Shown in pieces: positions 35,667 to 44,752 of a stretch of 64,000 nt of DNA. Each line of letters starts with the position of its first letter. Within the stretch, counting starts at the first letter, position 1. Under the pieces are notes generated by a model. The model searched no databases. It was given only the letters and a program-made list of their open reading frames with translations, and was not told where the DNA came from. The position numbers were made by a program, and so were the translations under genes. The DNA is taken from assembly GCA_965250265.1 (NCBI GenBank), contig CBDFNO010000013.1, forward strand, positions 186,001-250,000, in the 5' to 3' direction. This DNA comes from PRS1 sp965250265 (GTDB lineage: Bacteria > Bacteroidota > Bacteroidia > Flavobacteriales > Flavobacteriaceae).

Positions 35667-36254
35667 ATGAAAAAATGGATACCTTGGATTATCGTTGCAA
35701 TAATCGTAGTAGGATTATATTCTTGGGGAAAAGGATTTAATAATACTGCAGTTGAACATGAGGCAGATGCTAAAACAGCCTGGTCTAATGTTGAAAGTGC
35801 TTATCAGCGGCGTGCAGACCTAATTCCAAATTTAGTTGCCACTGTAAAAGGGTATGCTGAACACGAAAAAGAAACTTTAGAAGGTGTAATAAGTGCACGT
35901 GCTGAAGCCACAAAAACTACTATTGACGTAGAAGATTTAACTCCTGAAAAAATGGCACAATTCCAGCAAGCGCAACAAGGTTTAAGTGGTGCTTTATCTA
36001 GATTATTAGTAACTGTTGAACGTTATCCAGATTTATAAGCCGATAAAAGCTTTTTAGAATTACAATCACAACTAGAAGGTACCGAAAACAGAATTAATGT
36101 TGAAAGAAACCGCTACAATGAAGCAGTTAATATTTACGATATATATACCACAAAATTCCCTGGTAAACTTTTAGCTGGAATTTTTGGCTTTGAAGAAATG
36201 CCGAGATATAAAAGTGCTCCGGGCAGTGAGAATGCTCCTAAAGTAGAATTTTAA
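35667..36254 (+). pseudogene. lemA interrupted by an in-frame TAA
   Basis: LemA-family protein: an N-terminal membrane helix (5-22), then the long helical bundle (EHEADAKTAWSNVESAYQRRADLIPNLV). The frame runs from ATG 35667 to TAA 36252-36254 as 195 codons, except that codon 124 (36036-36038) is TAA. Homologues read YPDLKA here, so a single A-to-T change in an AAA lysine codon explains it. Everything after the stop is intact and still LemA-like (ELQSQLEGTENRINVERNRYN, FPGKLLAG). The first 123 residues alone would lack the last helices. Alternatives are a sequencing error or readthrough. It sits at the head of a lemA-TPM-TPM gene set. Confidence 0.8.
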
Positions 36255-36264
36255 TCTGTATTCA

Positions 36265-36702
36265 ATGTCTAAAATAGAAGGTTTTCTTTCTGCAAAAGAT
36301 GAGGACGAAATTATAGAAGCTATTAGAACTGCCGAACAGAATACTTCGGGTGAAATCCGTATTCATATTGAAGAATCTTCAGAAAGTACTGTACAAGCTC
36401 GCGCTTTAGAATTATTTCATTCCTTAAAAATGGACAATACTAAACTCCAAAATGGAGTGCTCATCTATGTTGCTATTAAGGATAAATCTTTTGCTATTTA
36501 TGGAGATAAAGGCATAAATGATGTAGTTGCTAATAATTTTTGGGATTCCACAAAAGACATTATGCAAACCCATTTTAAAAACGGGCAATTTAAGCAAGGC
36601 TTAATTGATGGTATTTTAAAGGCTGGTGAACAACTAGAAAAACATTTCCCTTGGCATACAGATGATAAAAACGAATTAACTGATGAAATCTCTAAATCTT
36701 AA
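36265..36702 (+). CDS. TPM domain protein, cytoplasmic
   Basis: 145 residues forming a single TPM (TLP18.3/Psb32/MOLO-1) domain: EIIEAIRTAEQNTSGEIRIHI, ALELFHSL, NGVLIYVAIKDKSFAIYGDKGIN, and a C-terminal helix. No signal peptide or membrane helix. It follows lemA by 10 bases and touches the next TPM gene, the usual lemA partner set in Bacteroidota. The molecular role is unsettled. Confidence 0.88.
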   Translation: MSKIEGFLSAKDEDEIIEAIRTAEQNTSGEIRIHIEESSESTVQARALELFHSLKMDNTKLQNGVLIYVAIKDKSFAIYGDKGINDVVANNFWDSTKDIMQTHFKNGQFKQGLIDGILKAGEQLEKHFPWHTDDKNELTDEISKS

Positions 36703-37491
36703 ATGAAAATCTTAAAAAATATTTGGCTTTTAGGGTTTGTATTATTTTGCATATCACAAATTAGTCATGCGCAATTTGAAATTCCGTATAAACCTGAATT
36801 TCAAACTAGTGTTTATGATTATATTAATTTACTTACTCCTACCAAAAAAAGGAGTCTTGAACAAAAACTTATCAAATATTCTGATACGACTTCAACTCAA
36901 ATTGTCATAGCGATAATAAACTCAACACAAGGAGAAAACATAAATTACTTAGGAGCCCAATGGGGTCAAAAATGGGGTATTGGACAAGAAAAAGAAGACA
37001 ATGGTATACTTATATTATTAGCTAGAGATGATAGAAGAATTGCCATAAATACCGGTTACGGTGTTGAGCATTTACTCACTGATGCCATGTCTAAACGTAT
37101 TATTGAACGTGACATTATCCCATATTTTAAAGACAATGACTATCCTGGTGGACTAAATCGTGGTATTGATGCTGTTTTTGAAGTATTAACAGGGGAATAT
37201 CAAGGACAGCGCACATCGTCAAGTTCAAATGGATTCCCTATTGGCTTTATCTTTTTCTTAATAATAGTCATTTTTATTATTGCCATTTCTAAAAACCGTC
37301 GTGGTGGCGGACGAGGTGGCAGACGGTCTCGAACTTCTAGTATTCTCGGTGCCATAATATTAAGCAATCTGGGAAGAAGCTCTGGAAGCGGTTTTGGTAG
37401 TAGCTCTGGTGGTGGCTTCGGTGGAGGTGGTTTTGGTGGTGGCTTCGGTGGAGGTGGTTTCGGCGGTGGTGGCGCTTCTGGAGGCTGGTAA
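36703..37491 (+). CDS. YgcG-type TPM protein with glycine-rich tail
   Basis: 262 residues: signal peptide (1-23, ending HAQ), a TPM domain (about 35-165; QIVIAIINSTQGENINYLGAQWGQKWGIG, GVEHLLTDAMS), one transmembrane helix (about 178-195), an arginine/glycine segment and a tail made almost wholly of Gly, Ser and Phe. The TPM domain would face the periplasm and the tail the cytoplasm. Starts directly after the previous stop. Antisense reading of the tail gives a proline-rich frame that is not a gene. Confidence 0.9.
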   Translation: MKILKNIWLLGFVLFCISQISHAQFEIPYKPEFQTSVYDYINLLTPTKKRSLEQKLIKYSDTTSTQIVIAIINSTQGENINYLGAQWGQKWGIGQEKEDNGILILLARDDRRIAINTGYGVEHLLTDAMSKRIIERDIIPYFKDNDYPGGLNRGIDAVFEVLTGEYQGQRTSSSSNGFPIGFIFFLIIVIFIIAISKNRRGGGRGGRRSRTSSILGAIILSNLGRSSGSGFGSSSGGGFGGGGFGGGFGGGGFGGGGASGGW

Positions 37492-37566
37492 ATTTGTTTC
37501 AATGTTAATTACTATATTTATAAACCTAATTACTACTAACCTTTCCTACAAGAATAAAGTCTTGTA

Positions 37567-38622
37567 ATGATTAACTTTTTTAGAAAAATACGTAAGCAAC
37601 TCGCTAACGAAAACAAATTTCAAAAATATTTTAGATATGCCTTTGGTGAAGTAGCACTCATTATGATTGGTATTTTTATGGCATTACAATTAAACAACTG
37701 GAACGAAAACCGGAAGCAGAGTGCTGAATTTAATGTAACATTAGAACAGATTTATAATACCTTAAAATTTGACGTAGATCATTATAAATCTCAAATTGAT
37801 GGGCACGATTGGAACATAAATCTAATTGACTATGTATTAGAACATCCAGATTCTATTCCTGTTCATGAAATACCTTACACACTTTATAATATCGGATCGA
37901 TCTTCAATAAACGTATATCAGAAACTGTCTATCATACAATAAATTTAAAATCCAATGCTAATAACCAACGACAAAATGAAATTTCAAAGCAAATTATTAA
38001 TTATGTCAACACTTTAAATTTCGATGATGGTACTTTAAAAGACGACTATCTCACTGCTCTTAAAAGTATTAATCTGCCATATCCAAAAGTAGATCCTTTA
38101 AATTATAATGTTGGTTGGATAACCACAGACTCTACATATTATAGTGAAGAAGATTTTAATAAAGCATCGCAATTAATTCACTCTAATTCCTTTAAAGCCA
38201 TATTAAAAACTTTAAAATCGCAAACAATTTACCTTAAGGCCAAGACATTTGTTCGTTATGGTGATGGAATTTCAATAATGAATATCATTAAAAAATATAA
38301 CCCAAATGTAAAATTATTGTTTCAAGATGTTGGAGTAAAAGGAACTGCTATTGATGGTTTTGATAATGTAGGAGGCCTTTCTACTCCAATGATACAAACG
38401 GATATTGATAACGATATATGGGAAATTGATATTTATTTACTTGAAGGCACATTAAAATTTAGGTGCCGTGATAGTTGGGCCCAAAATTGGGGAGCAGATG
38501 GTTTTCCAAAAGGCACTGGTACACATGATGGCCCAGACATTATCGTTCCCCAAGCTGGTAACTATAACATTATCTTTAAACCTATAACTGGTGAATACGA
38601 ATTTATAAAACTTGATAATTAA
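37567..38622 (+). CDS. DUF6090 membrane protein with SusE/SusF-like C-terminus
   Basis: 351 residues. The N-terminus is typical DUF6090: a basic start MINFFRKIRK, GEVALIMIGIFMALQLNNWNE as the membrane helix (about 28-47), then a helical periplasmic region. From about residue 255 the sequence changes to a beta-rich module: IWEIDIYLLEGTLKFRCRDSWAQNWG, then PKGTGTHDGPDIIV and AGNYNIIFKPITGEYEF. That pattern resembles the glycan-binding modules at the end of SusE/SusF outer membrane proteins. Such a tail is not part of ordinary DUF6090 proteins as I know them. The product is probably a membrane-anchored protein; its function is unknown. Confidence 0.7.
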   Translation: MINFFRKIRKQLANENKFQKYFRYAFGEVALIMIGIFMALQLNNWNENRKQSAEFNVTLEQIYNTLKFDVDHYKSQIDGHDWNINLIDYVLEHPDSIPVHEIPYTLYNIGSIFNKRISETVYHTINLKSNANNQRQNEISKQIINYVNTLNFDDGTLKDDYLTALKSINLPYPKVDPLNYNVGWITTDSTYYSEEDFNKASQLIHSNSFKAILKTLKSQTIYLKAKTFVRYGDGISIMNIIKKYNPNVKLLFQDVGVKGTAIDGFDNVGGLSTPMIQTDIDNDIWEIDIYLLEGTLKFRCRDSWAQNWGADGFPKGTGTHDGPDIIVPQAGNYNIIFKPITGEYEFIKLDN

Positions 38623-38625
38623 GTT

Positions 38626-39930
38626 TTATTTCTTTCGCATATACACGCTTACAGGCACCCCATGAAAATCGAAATGCTCACGTAGTTTATTTTCCAGAAA
38701 ACGTTTGTAAGGTTCTTTAACGTATTGTGGCAAATTACAGAAAAACGCAAACTGTGGTTGTGGTGTTGGAAGTTGCATGATGTACTTAATCTTAACAAAT
38801 TTTCCTTTATACGCAGGAGGTGAATAGTTTTCTATTATTGGTAACATGACATCGTTAAGCACACTTGTTTTAACTCTTTTTGAACGATTTTTATAAACCT
38901 TAACAGCAGTTTCAATCGCTTTAAAAATACGTTGTTTTGTCAATGTAGAAATGAACACAATTGGTACATCTGTAAACGGTTCGATTTGTTTCCTGATGTT
39001 TTTTTCAAAATCTTTAGTGGTCTTGTTATCCTTTTCTACCAAATCCCATTTATTTACCAAAATAACAACGCCTTTTCGGTTACGTTCTGCCAGCCAAAAT
39101 ATGTTTTGCACTTGTCCGTCAAATCCTCGTGTCGCATCGCAAACCAATAAGCATACGTCACAATGTTCTATAGCGCGCACACTACGCATTACAGAATAGA
39201 ATTCGAGGTCTTCCTTAACTTTGGCTTTACGACGTATTCCCGCGGTATCGACTAAGTTAAATTCAAATCCAAAACGATTGTATTTGGTATCAATAGAATC
39301 TCTGGTTGTTCCTGCGATATCGGTTACGATATAGCGTTCCTCACCGATTAAAGTATTTATAAATGATGATTTTCCGGCATTTGGCCTACCAACCACTGCA
39401 AAGCGTGGCAACTCACTTTCCTCTATCTCTTCTTTTTCGGGTAATGCAACAACCAAAGCATCGAGCAATTCACCTGTTCCACTACCATTAATACTTGCAA
39501 TTGTATAGTATTCACCTAATCCCAGAGCATAGAACTCAACAGCATCTTCAGCTCTTTTATTATTATCTACTTTATTAACTGCCAAAAATACTGGTTTACT
39601 AACTTTACGAAGTAGTTTAGCAACATCTTCATCCATTCCAGTCACTCCAGTTTCTACATCTACCATAAAAATAATAGCATCAGCTTCATCGATAGCTAAT
39701 TCTACTTGTTTATCGATTTCGGCTTCAAAAACATCGTCACTTCCCAGCACATAGCCACCAGTATCTATAAGTGAAAATTCTTTTCCGTTCCAATCGCTTT
39801 TCCCATAATGACGATCTCTGGTCACTCCACTCACAGCATCAACAATTGCTTCACGACGCTGAATTAAGCGATTAAAGAAGGTTGATTTCCCTACATTAGG
39901 ACGTCCTACTATGGCAACTATATTACTCAT
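38626..39930 (-). CDS. der: Ribosome biogenesis GTPase Der
   Basis: 434 residues with two tandem GTPase domains and a KH-like C-terminus. Domain 1 has GRPNVGKST and NKVD; domain 2 has GRPNAGKSS, DTAGIRRK and NKWD. Der (EngA) is needed for assembly of the large ribosomal subunit. It ends 3 bases from the convergent DUF6090 gene and diverges from the small membrane protein at 40010. Confidence 0.97.
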   Translation of the reverse strand: MSNIVAIVGRPNVGKSTFFNRLIQRREAIVDAVSGVTRDRHYGKSDWNGKEFSLIDTGGYVLGSDDVFEAEIDKQVELAIDEADAIIFMVDVETGVTGMDEDVAKLLRKVSKPVFLAVNKVDNNKRAEDAVEFYALGLGEYYTIASINGSGTGELLDALVVALPEKEEIEESELPRFAVVGRPNAGKSSFINTLIGEERYIVTDIAGTTRDSIDTKYNRFGFEFNLVDTAGIRRKAKVKEDLEFYSVMRSVRAIEHCDVCLLVCDATRGFDGQVQNIFWLAERNRKGVVILVNKWDLVEKDNKTTKDFEKNIRKQIEPFTDVPIVFISTLTKQRIFKAIETAVKVYKNRSKRVKTSVLNDVMLPIIENYSPPAYKGKFVKIKYIMQLPTPQPQFAFFCNLPQYVKEPYKRFLENKLREHFDFHGVPVSVYMRKK

Positions 39931-40009
39931 TTGTAAAAATTTAAGTCTGCAAAGGTAGTGTTTCCTAATTGAACAAAAAACTGTATTTTAACACACTTTA
40001 AAAACATCT

Positions 40010-40516
40010 ATGTCATTAACCAATGAAATTGTTTTACGACCACGTTTTAAATTTGAATTAAAGCGTAATAATCAAGAGGCTTTAAAATTATTTGAAGATA
40101 CCAAAAACTCACAATCAGATTTTATTGTGTCTCGAGTTGATGATCATGTGTTTATAAGAATTCCTAAAAGTAAACAACACTTTTGGTCACCTCAATTGCA
40201 TTTAGAAATTAACGAGATTGATGATAACTCTAGTACTTTGCAAGGTTTATTTGGTCCAAACCCAACAGTCTGGACTATGTTTATGTTTTTACATTTTTTT
40301 GTGGCTGTATTGTTTATTGGTTTTTTAGTTTGGGCATATAGTAATTGGTCTTTAGAAAACTCTTATGGAATCCAATTAGGTGTTATGATTTTAATGATAG
40401 TATTATGGTTTGTACTCTATTTTGCTGGTAGAATGGGAAAGAAATCAGGAATGGATGAAATGCATTTACTCCATCATTTTATGAGAGACACTTTAAGAAG
40501 TGAAGTTGTAATTTAA
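40010..40516 (+). CDS. Two-helix membrane protein of unknown function
   Basis: 168 residues that I cannot assign to a named family. The first 85 residues are soluble with alternating strands (FIVSRVDDHVFIRIP, LHLEINEID); two transmembrane helices follow at about 88-110 and 121-141, and a short His/Met-rich cytoplasmic tail (MDEMHLLHHFMRD). It lies between der and era, both on the other strand, so it is its own transcription unit. Confidence 0.7.
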   Translation: MSLTNEIVLRPRFKFELKRNNQEALKLFEDTKNSQSDFIVSRVDDHVFIRIPKSKQHFWSPQLHLEINEIDDNSSTLQGLFGPNPTVWTMFMFLHFFVAVLFIGFLVWAYSNWSLENSYGIQLGVMILMIVLWFVLYFAGRMGKKSGMDEMHLLHHFMRDTLRSEVVI

Positions 40517-40523
40517 TCAAATA

Positions 40524-41405
40524 TTATTTCTGATTATAACCAAAACGTTTAAGCTGGTTTTGATTACTTCGCCAATTTTTATTCACTTTTACATACAACT
40601 CCAAATGTATTTGCTTACCAAAGAATTTTTCTAAATCTTTTCTAGCTTCAATACCAACACGCTTTAATGCACTTCCTTTATGACCTATAATTATTCCTTT
40701 TTGAGTATTACGTTCAACCATAATTATAGATCTAATACGAATAATTTTTTCTTCTTCAAAAAACTCTTCGGTATCGACCTCTACAGCATAAGGAATTTCT
40801 TTTTTGTAATGCATTAATATTTTTTCTCTAATGGCTTCGTTTACAAAAAATCGTTCTGGCTTATCTGTAAGTTGATCTTTAGGATAAAATGAAGGCGACT
40901 CTGGTAATAATTCTATAATACGATTAAAAACCTCTTTTACATTAAACCCAACCTTAGCAGAAATAGGATAAAATTCTGCATTCGGAACTTTACTTTGCCA
41001 CAATTCCGATTGATCTTCCAGTTGTTCCTGATTTGAATTATCAATTTTATTTAGCAATAAAAGCACTGGAATTTTAGAATTAGTAATTTTAGTGAAAAAG
41101 GCTTCGTCTTTTAATTCTTTCTCGCCAATTTCTACCATATAAATCAAGACATCAGCGTCCTCGAAAGCCGATTTTACAAAACCCATCATTGATTCTTGTA
41201 ACTCGTAAGCTGGCTTAATAATTCCTGGTGTATCACTCAAAACCATTTGAAAATCTTCGCCATTTACAATGCCCAATATACGATGACGTGTGGTTTGTGC
41301 CTTAGATGTGATGATAGATAATTTCTCACCAACAAAGGCATTCATTAAGGTAGATTTACCAACATTTGGATTACCAATAATATTTACAAAGCCTGCTTTG
41401 TGCAT
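40524..41405 (-). CDS. era: GTPase Era
   Basis: 293 residues. The GTPase domain has GNPNVGKST (P-loop), DTPG and NKID; the C-terminal KH domain has GHKGSALKRVGIEARKDLEKFFGK. Era binds the 3' end of 16S rRNA during small-subunit assembly. Full length. The 3' end converges on the membrane protein gene with 7 bases between. Confidence 0.97.
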   Translation of the reverse strand: MHKAGFVNIIGNPNVGKSTLMNAFVGEKLSIITSKAQTTRHRILGIVNGEDFQMVLSDTPGIIKPAYELQESMMGFVKSAFEDADVLIYMVEIGEKELKDEAFFTKITNSKIPVLLLLNKIDNSNQEQLEDQSELWQSKVPNAEFYPISAKVGFNVKEVFNRIIELLPESPSFYPKDQLTDKPERFFVNEAIREKILMHYKKEIPYAVEVDTEEFFEEEKIIRIRSIIMVERNTQKGIIIGHKGSALKRVGIEARKDLEKFFGKQIHLELYVKVNKNWRSNQNQLKRFGYNQK

Positions 41406-41494
41406 TTAATTTTTTTGCAAAGTTACAATCTTAACTTTATAAATTGACATTCAACTATTAAATACTTTTAGCATTAATAAAAGGTAAATAACTA

Positions 41495-42817
41495 TTATTC
41501 CTTGTAAATATATTCTAAAATTTTCCGAACATCATCCTCCTTCTTATATGAGAGTTTATTATTCTTAATATATGTTTCAATCTTTTTTAGTTTCTCAGTA
41601 TCATCACCCATCAACTTCTTGATCTTACTTCTCTTTAATTTAAAAGGTTTAATTGTGTTGTCACTTTTAATAAAGTAATCATGTCTACGAACATATTTAT
41701 CTCTGGATCGATTTAACATTGGGTTTGCAGAACCTTCTATTAATTCAACTTTAAAGCCTTTCAATAATGAAAGTTTATCAGACTCAAAAATCATTTCATA
41801 AACTCTATTATCTTCATTATAGTAAAAATTTTTGTACACCTTATTGTTTACTATAAACTTATCGATATTATTAAAATTAAAAGTAAATATAGAATCCATA
41901 GCAACTCTGGTTTCAAAAACATTACGTTTAAGATTTAAGTTAATATTTTTTAAAACAAAACTTTGATTACCTGTTACATATATGACTGCATGATTTTTCC
42001 AGTCTTCAAACAAATAAAATGTACCATCAACAATTCGTTTTGGATTCCTAAAATAAAAAGAAGCACCATGAGAGCTTAAGTTTGAAAGCCCTACTTCAAC
42101 AGTTGCACTACCAGTTTTTGAGTCTTCAGTATAATTTTGGTTTAATGACGAGCCCAAATCAATATTCTCTCCTTTATTAGCTAACTGGTCTGTTTTAATA
42201 TAATTTTCAACCTTGGTTACTTTAACTTCATCATTATTAAACAATTTCATTAATGCTTTTCTGTTTAATCTAAATGGATTGATTTCATCATTCTTTTTTA
42301 TGAAATAGGACTGCTTCTGAATATATTTATCCTTAGATCTGTTTAACATTGGATTTGGTGAGCCGGCTATTATTTGGATACTGAAACCTTTTAATATAGC
42401 CAACTCATCTGACTCATATATCAACTCATAAACACGATTGTCATCATCGTAATAAAAGTTTTTAAAAACCTTATTATTTATCACAAATTTTTCAATGCCA
42501 TTAAAATTAAAACTAAACAAGGAATCTTTAGCTATTTTAGATTCGAACGTATTTAACTGTATGTTTAAATTAATATTACTTATTGTAAATTTATTATTAT
42601 CCATTGTATGAATCACTACCTTATTATTCCAACTATTAAACAAATGTACTGATCCTTCAATGTTATTTTTTGGATTTGAAAATGACATAAAAGCGCCAAA
42701 ATTGTTGGCATTAGATTTTGAAATTGAGCTTAAGGATTGGGTAAGTGTGTTATTAGAGTTTTGTGCCGAAATTAGACCACAACAAATGCATAAAATAAAT
42801 ACTAAAATAAATTTCAT
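41495..42817 (-). CDS. Secreted protein made of two copies of one 170-residue unit
   Basis: 440 residues from ATG 42817, which begins the signal peptide (MKFILVFILCICCGLISAQ); the longer reading frame to 42901 adds 28 residues with no signal character. The mature protein has two homologous halves. Each has a SF-NPK/FRNPK start, a VVIHT/VIYVT strand, NINLNIQ/NINLNLK, FNFNGIEKFVINNKVFKNFYY or its counterpart, then NPMLNRSxDKY and YFIK, and a helical tail. The two units agree at most aligned positions. The fold and function are unknown to me; the shared NKV(F/Y)KNFYY core is the best search key. Confidence 0.75.
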   Translation of the reverse strand: MKFILVFILCICCGLISAQNSNNTLTQSLSSISKSNANNFGAFMSFSNPKNNIEGSVHLFNSWNNKVVIHTMDNNKFTISNINLNIQLNTFESKIAKDSLFSFNFNGIEKFVINNKVFKNFYYDDDNRVYELIYESDELAILKGFSIQIIAGSPNPMLNRSKDKYIQKQSYFIKKNDEINPFRLNRKALMKLFNNDEVKVTKVENYIKTDQLANKGENIDLGSSLNQNYTEDSKTGSATVEVGLSNLSSHGASFYFRNPKRIVDGTFYLFEDWKNHAVIYVTGNQSFVLKNINLNLKRNVFETRVAMDSIFTFNFNNIDKFIVNNKVYKNFYYNEDNRVYEMIFESDKLSLLKGFKVELIEGSANPMLNRSRDKYVRRHDYFIKSDNTIKPFKLKRSKIKKLMGDDTEKLKKIETYIKNNKLSYKKEDDVRKILEYIYKE

Positions 42818-43179
42818 AAAATTTTTTTCGAAATTTACAAATAAAATTTTATTGAATAGGGTTTGAATTGTTAAATAATTAAGTGGCCAGTACTTCTCCA
42901 ATTACAAATCTATCAAAGATTTACAGCCTAGAAACTAAAAACGGATCAACTGAATTGACCAATAATGGTAAAGCACATTTGGATGAAAATATAGAATCTG
43001 TAAAACACCGACTTAACACATGCTGTACAGGAAAAAAATAAAAACTGGTGCTAACAATGCCTATGATTCATTGTGGTTTTGTTCCACAACAAAGTTTAGT
43101 ATATTTAACACGGCTTTTTATACTAAGCTTTCTATGCTACCAAGAAATCCAACAAAGAAACTGATAATATTTTTGAGGA
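42818..43179. other. Non-coding interval with repeat traces before the GH144-like gene
   Basis: These 362 bases hold no secure gene. A frame starting at GTG 42883 runs 52 codons to 43041 without any ATG and may be a gene remnant. Beyond it lie a 21-base repeat copy (43053-43073) and two short perfect hairpins: TTGTGG/CCACAA (43071-43089) and TTAGTATA/TATACTAA (43096-43126). Confidence 0.5.
43053..43073 (+). repeat. 21-base repeat, copy A
   Basis: AACAATGCCTATGATTCATTG agrees with copy B at 18 of 21 bases; the two copies lie on the same strand, one on each side of the GH144-like gene. The start CTAACAAtGCCT recalls the left end of integron attC sites, but no matching right end is visible. Confidence 0.5.
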
Positions 43180-44532
43180 ATGAAAAATTACTTTAAGTAC
43201 ATCCTAATTTTTACTTTATTATTCCTTTCCTGCCCTAAAGATGACATTCATTTTGAAGAGACTTTAGTTCTGTCTGACATAGAATTAATGAAAAAAGCAC
43301 AATGCGATGTTTTTAAGTATTTTTGGGATTATGCACACCCCAATTCTAAGTTAGCAAGAGAACGATTACACGAAAATGATTTGTCGTTTGACCAAAATAC
43401 CGTTACAACAGGTGGTTCAGGATTTGGCTTTCTTAATATTTTAATGGGAATAGAAAATCAATTCATAACTAAGGCAGAAGGAATAAGTCACTTGGAAACT
43501 GCACTAAATTTCCTCAAAAATGCAGATCGTTTTCATGGTGCATTTTCGCATTGGATAGATGGGAATAGTGGTTCGGCAATCCCCTTTAGTGCATTGGATA
43601 ATGGAGGAGACATAGTAGAAACAGCATTGTTATGCCAAGCTTTGATATGCATCAGGGAATATTTCAAAAATGGAAATACACAAGAACAAGAACTAGCTCA
43701 AAAAGCCGATGAATTATGGAAAGGTGTCGAATGGAATTGGTATACGAAAGGTGAAAACGTCTTATATTGGCATTGGTCTCCTGACTATGATTGGCAAATG
43801 AATTTTCAAATAAGAGGATACAACGAAAGTTTAATTGTTTATATATTGGCAGCAGCATCACCCACTTACCCAATCACAAATGACGTGTTTCATAATGGAT
43901 GGGCAAGAAATGGCAATATTGTGAGCGGATCTTCAAAATACAATATACCAATAATTTTTAATTACAATGGAGCAAATGATAATGTGGGACCATTATTCTG
44001 GGCTCACTATTCATATTTAACACTTGACCCTCGAGGGCTGACAGATAGCTATGCTAATTATTGGGATGTTGTAAAAAATCATACTCAGATTATTCATCAA
44101 CATTGCATCCAGAATCCTAATAATTATAATGGCTATGGTGAAAAATGTTGGGGACTAACTGCAAGTTATTCACGCAATACAGATGGTAGTACGGGTTATG
44201 CTGCTCATCAACCAAACAATGACATAGGAGTGATTACTCCTACTGCTGCATTATCTTCAACACCTTTTACTCCTGAAGAATCTATAAAGTTTTTACGTTA
44301 TTTATATGAAGAGACGCAAGATGAGTATTTAGGGATATCAGGTCCTTATGATGCTTTTTCTCCGCATTATCAATGGAAAACACCAAGATATTTAGCAATT
44401 GACCAAGGAACTATAGGACCTATGATAGAAAATCACAAATCACAGTTTTTTTGGAATTTATTTATGAATGCCCCCGAAATTAGGCAAGGATTGATAAAAT
44501 TGGAGTTTTCATCAACTCAACATGGAATTTAA
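43180..44532 (+). CDS. Glucoamylase-like lipoprotein, GH144 candidate
   Basis: 450 residues. A lipobox-type signal (LLFLSC, Cys18) puts it on a membrane surface. The rest reads as an (alpha/alpha)6-barrel of the glycoamylase-like group: DVFKYFWDYAHPNSKLARER, TTGGSGFGFLNILMGIE, AFSHWIDGNSG, WHWSPDYDWQMNFQIRGYNESLIVYILA, and the C-terminal GPYDAFSP and AIDQGTIGPMIENH. GH144 endo-beta-1,2-glucanases carry this domain. The next gene also encodes an exported, sugar-hydrolase-like protein. Substrate is inferred only from the family. Confidence 0.78.
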   Translation: MKNYFKYILIFTLLFLSCPKDDIHFEETLVLSDIELMKKAQCDVFKYFWDYAHPNSKLARERLHENDLSFDQNTVTTGGSGFGFLNILMGIENQFITKAEGISHLETALNFLKNADRFHGAFSHWIDGNSGSAIPFSALDNGGDIVETALLCQALICIREYFKNGNTQEQELAQKADELWKGVEWNWYTKGENVLYWHWSPDYDWQMNFQIRGYNESLIVYILAAASPTYPITNDVFHNGWARNGNIVSGSSKYNIPIIFNYNGANDNVGPLFWAHYSYLTLDPRGLTDSYANYWDVVKNHTQIIHQHCIQNPNNYNGYGEKCWGLTASYSRNTDGSTGYAAHQPNNDIGVITPTAALSSTPFTPEESIKFLRYLYEETQDEYLGISGPYDAFSPHYQWKTPRYLAIDQGTIGPMIENHKSQFFWNLFMNAPEIRQGLIKLEFSSTQHGI

Positions 44533-44554
44533 AAATGAAAAAAGAACAACATAG

Positions 44555-44575
44555 AACAAAGGCTATAATTCATTG
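44555..44575 (+). repeat. 21-base repeat, copy B
   Basis: AACAAAGGCTATAATTCATTG, 22 bases after the stop of the GH144-like gene; partner of the copy at 43053-43073. The rest of the 220-base gap up to 44752 shows no gene I would accept. Confidence 0.5.
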
Positions 44576-44752
44576 CTACTACTCTACCGTGATTGAAATA
44601 GAAACACTAACTTTAAACTTAATAACACTAAACCAACGTTTGATTTCTCCAGTGCCTTTTTCCAACGCGAACAGCAACATTCTCGTTCGCAGCTTCACAA
44701 CGAAATTATGGTCGAGACTGTCAGATTGCATTAACACCAATTACATAAAATT

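Noticed and set aside
37200..37502. Proline-rich frame on the minus strand
   Set aside because: It is the antisense of the Gly-rich tail of the YgcG-type protein, a composition artefact.
42883..43041. 52-codon GTG frame before the GH144-like gene
   Set aside because: No ATG, no recognisable domain; at best a remnant, so it is not listed as a gene.
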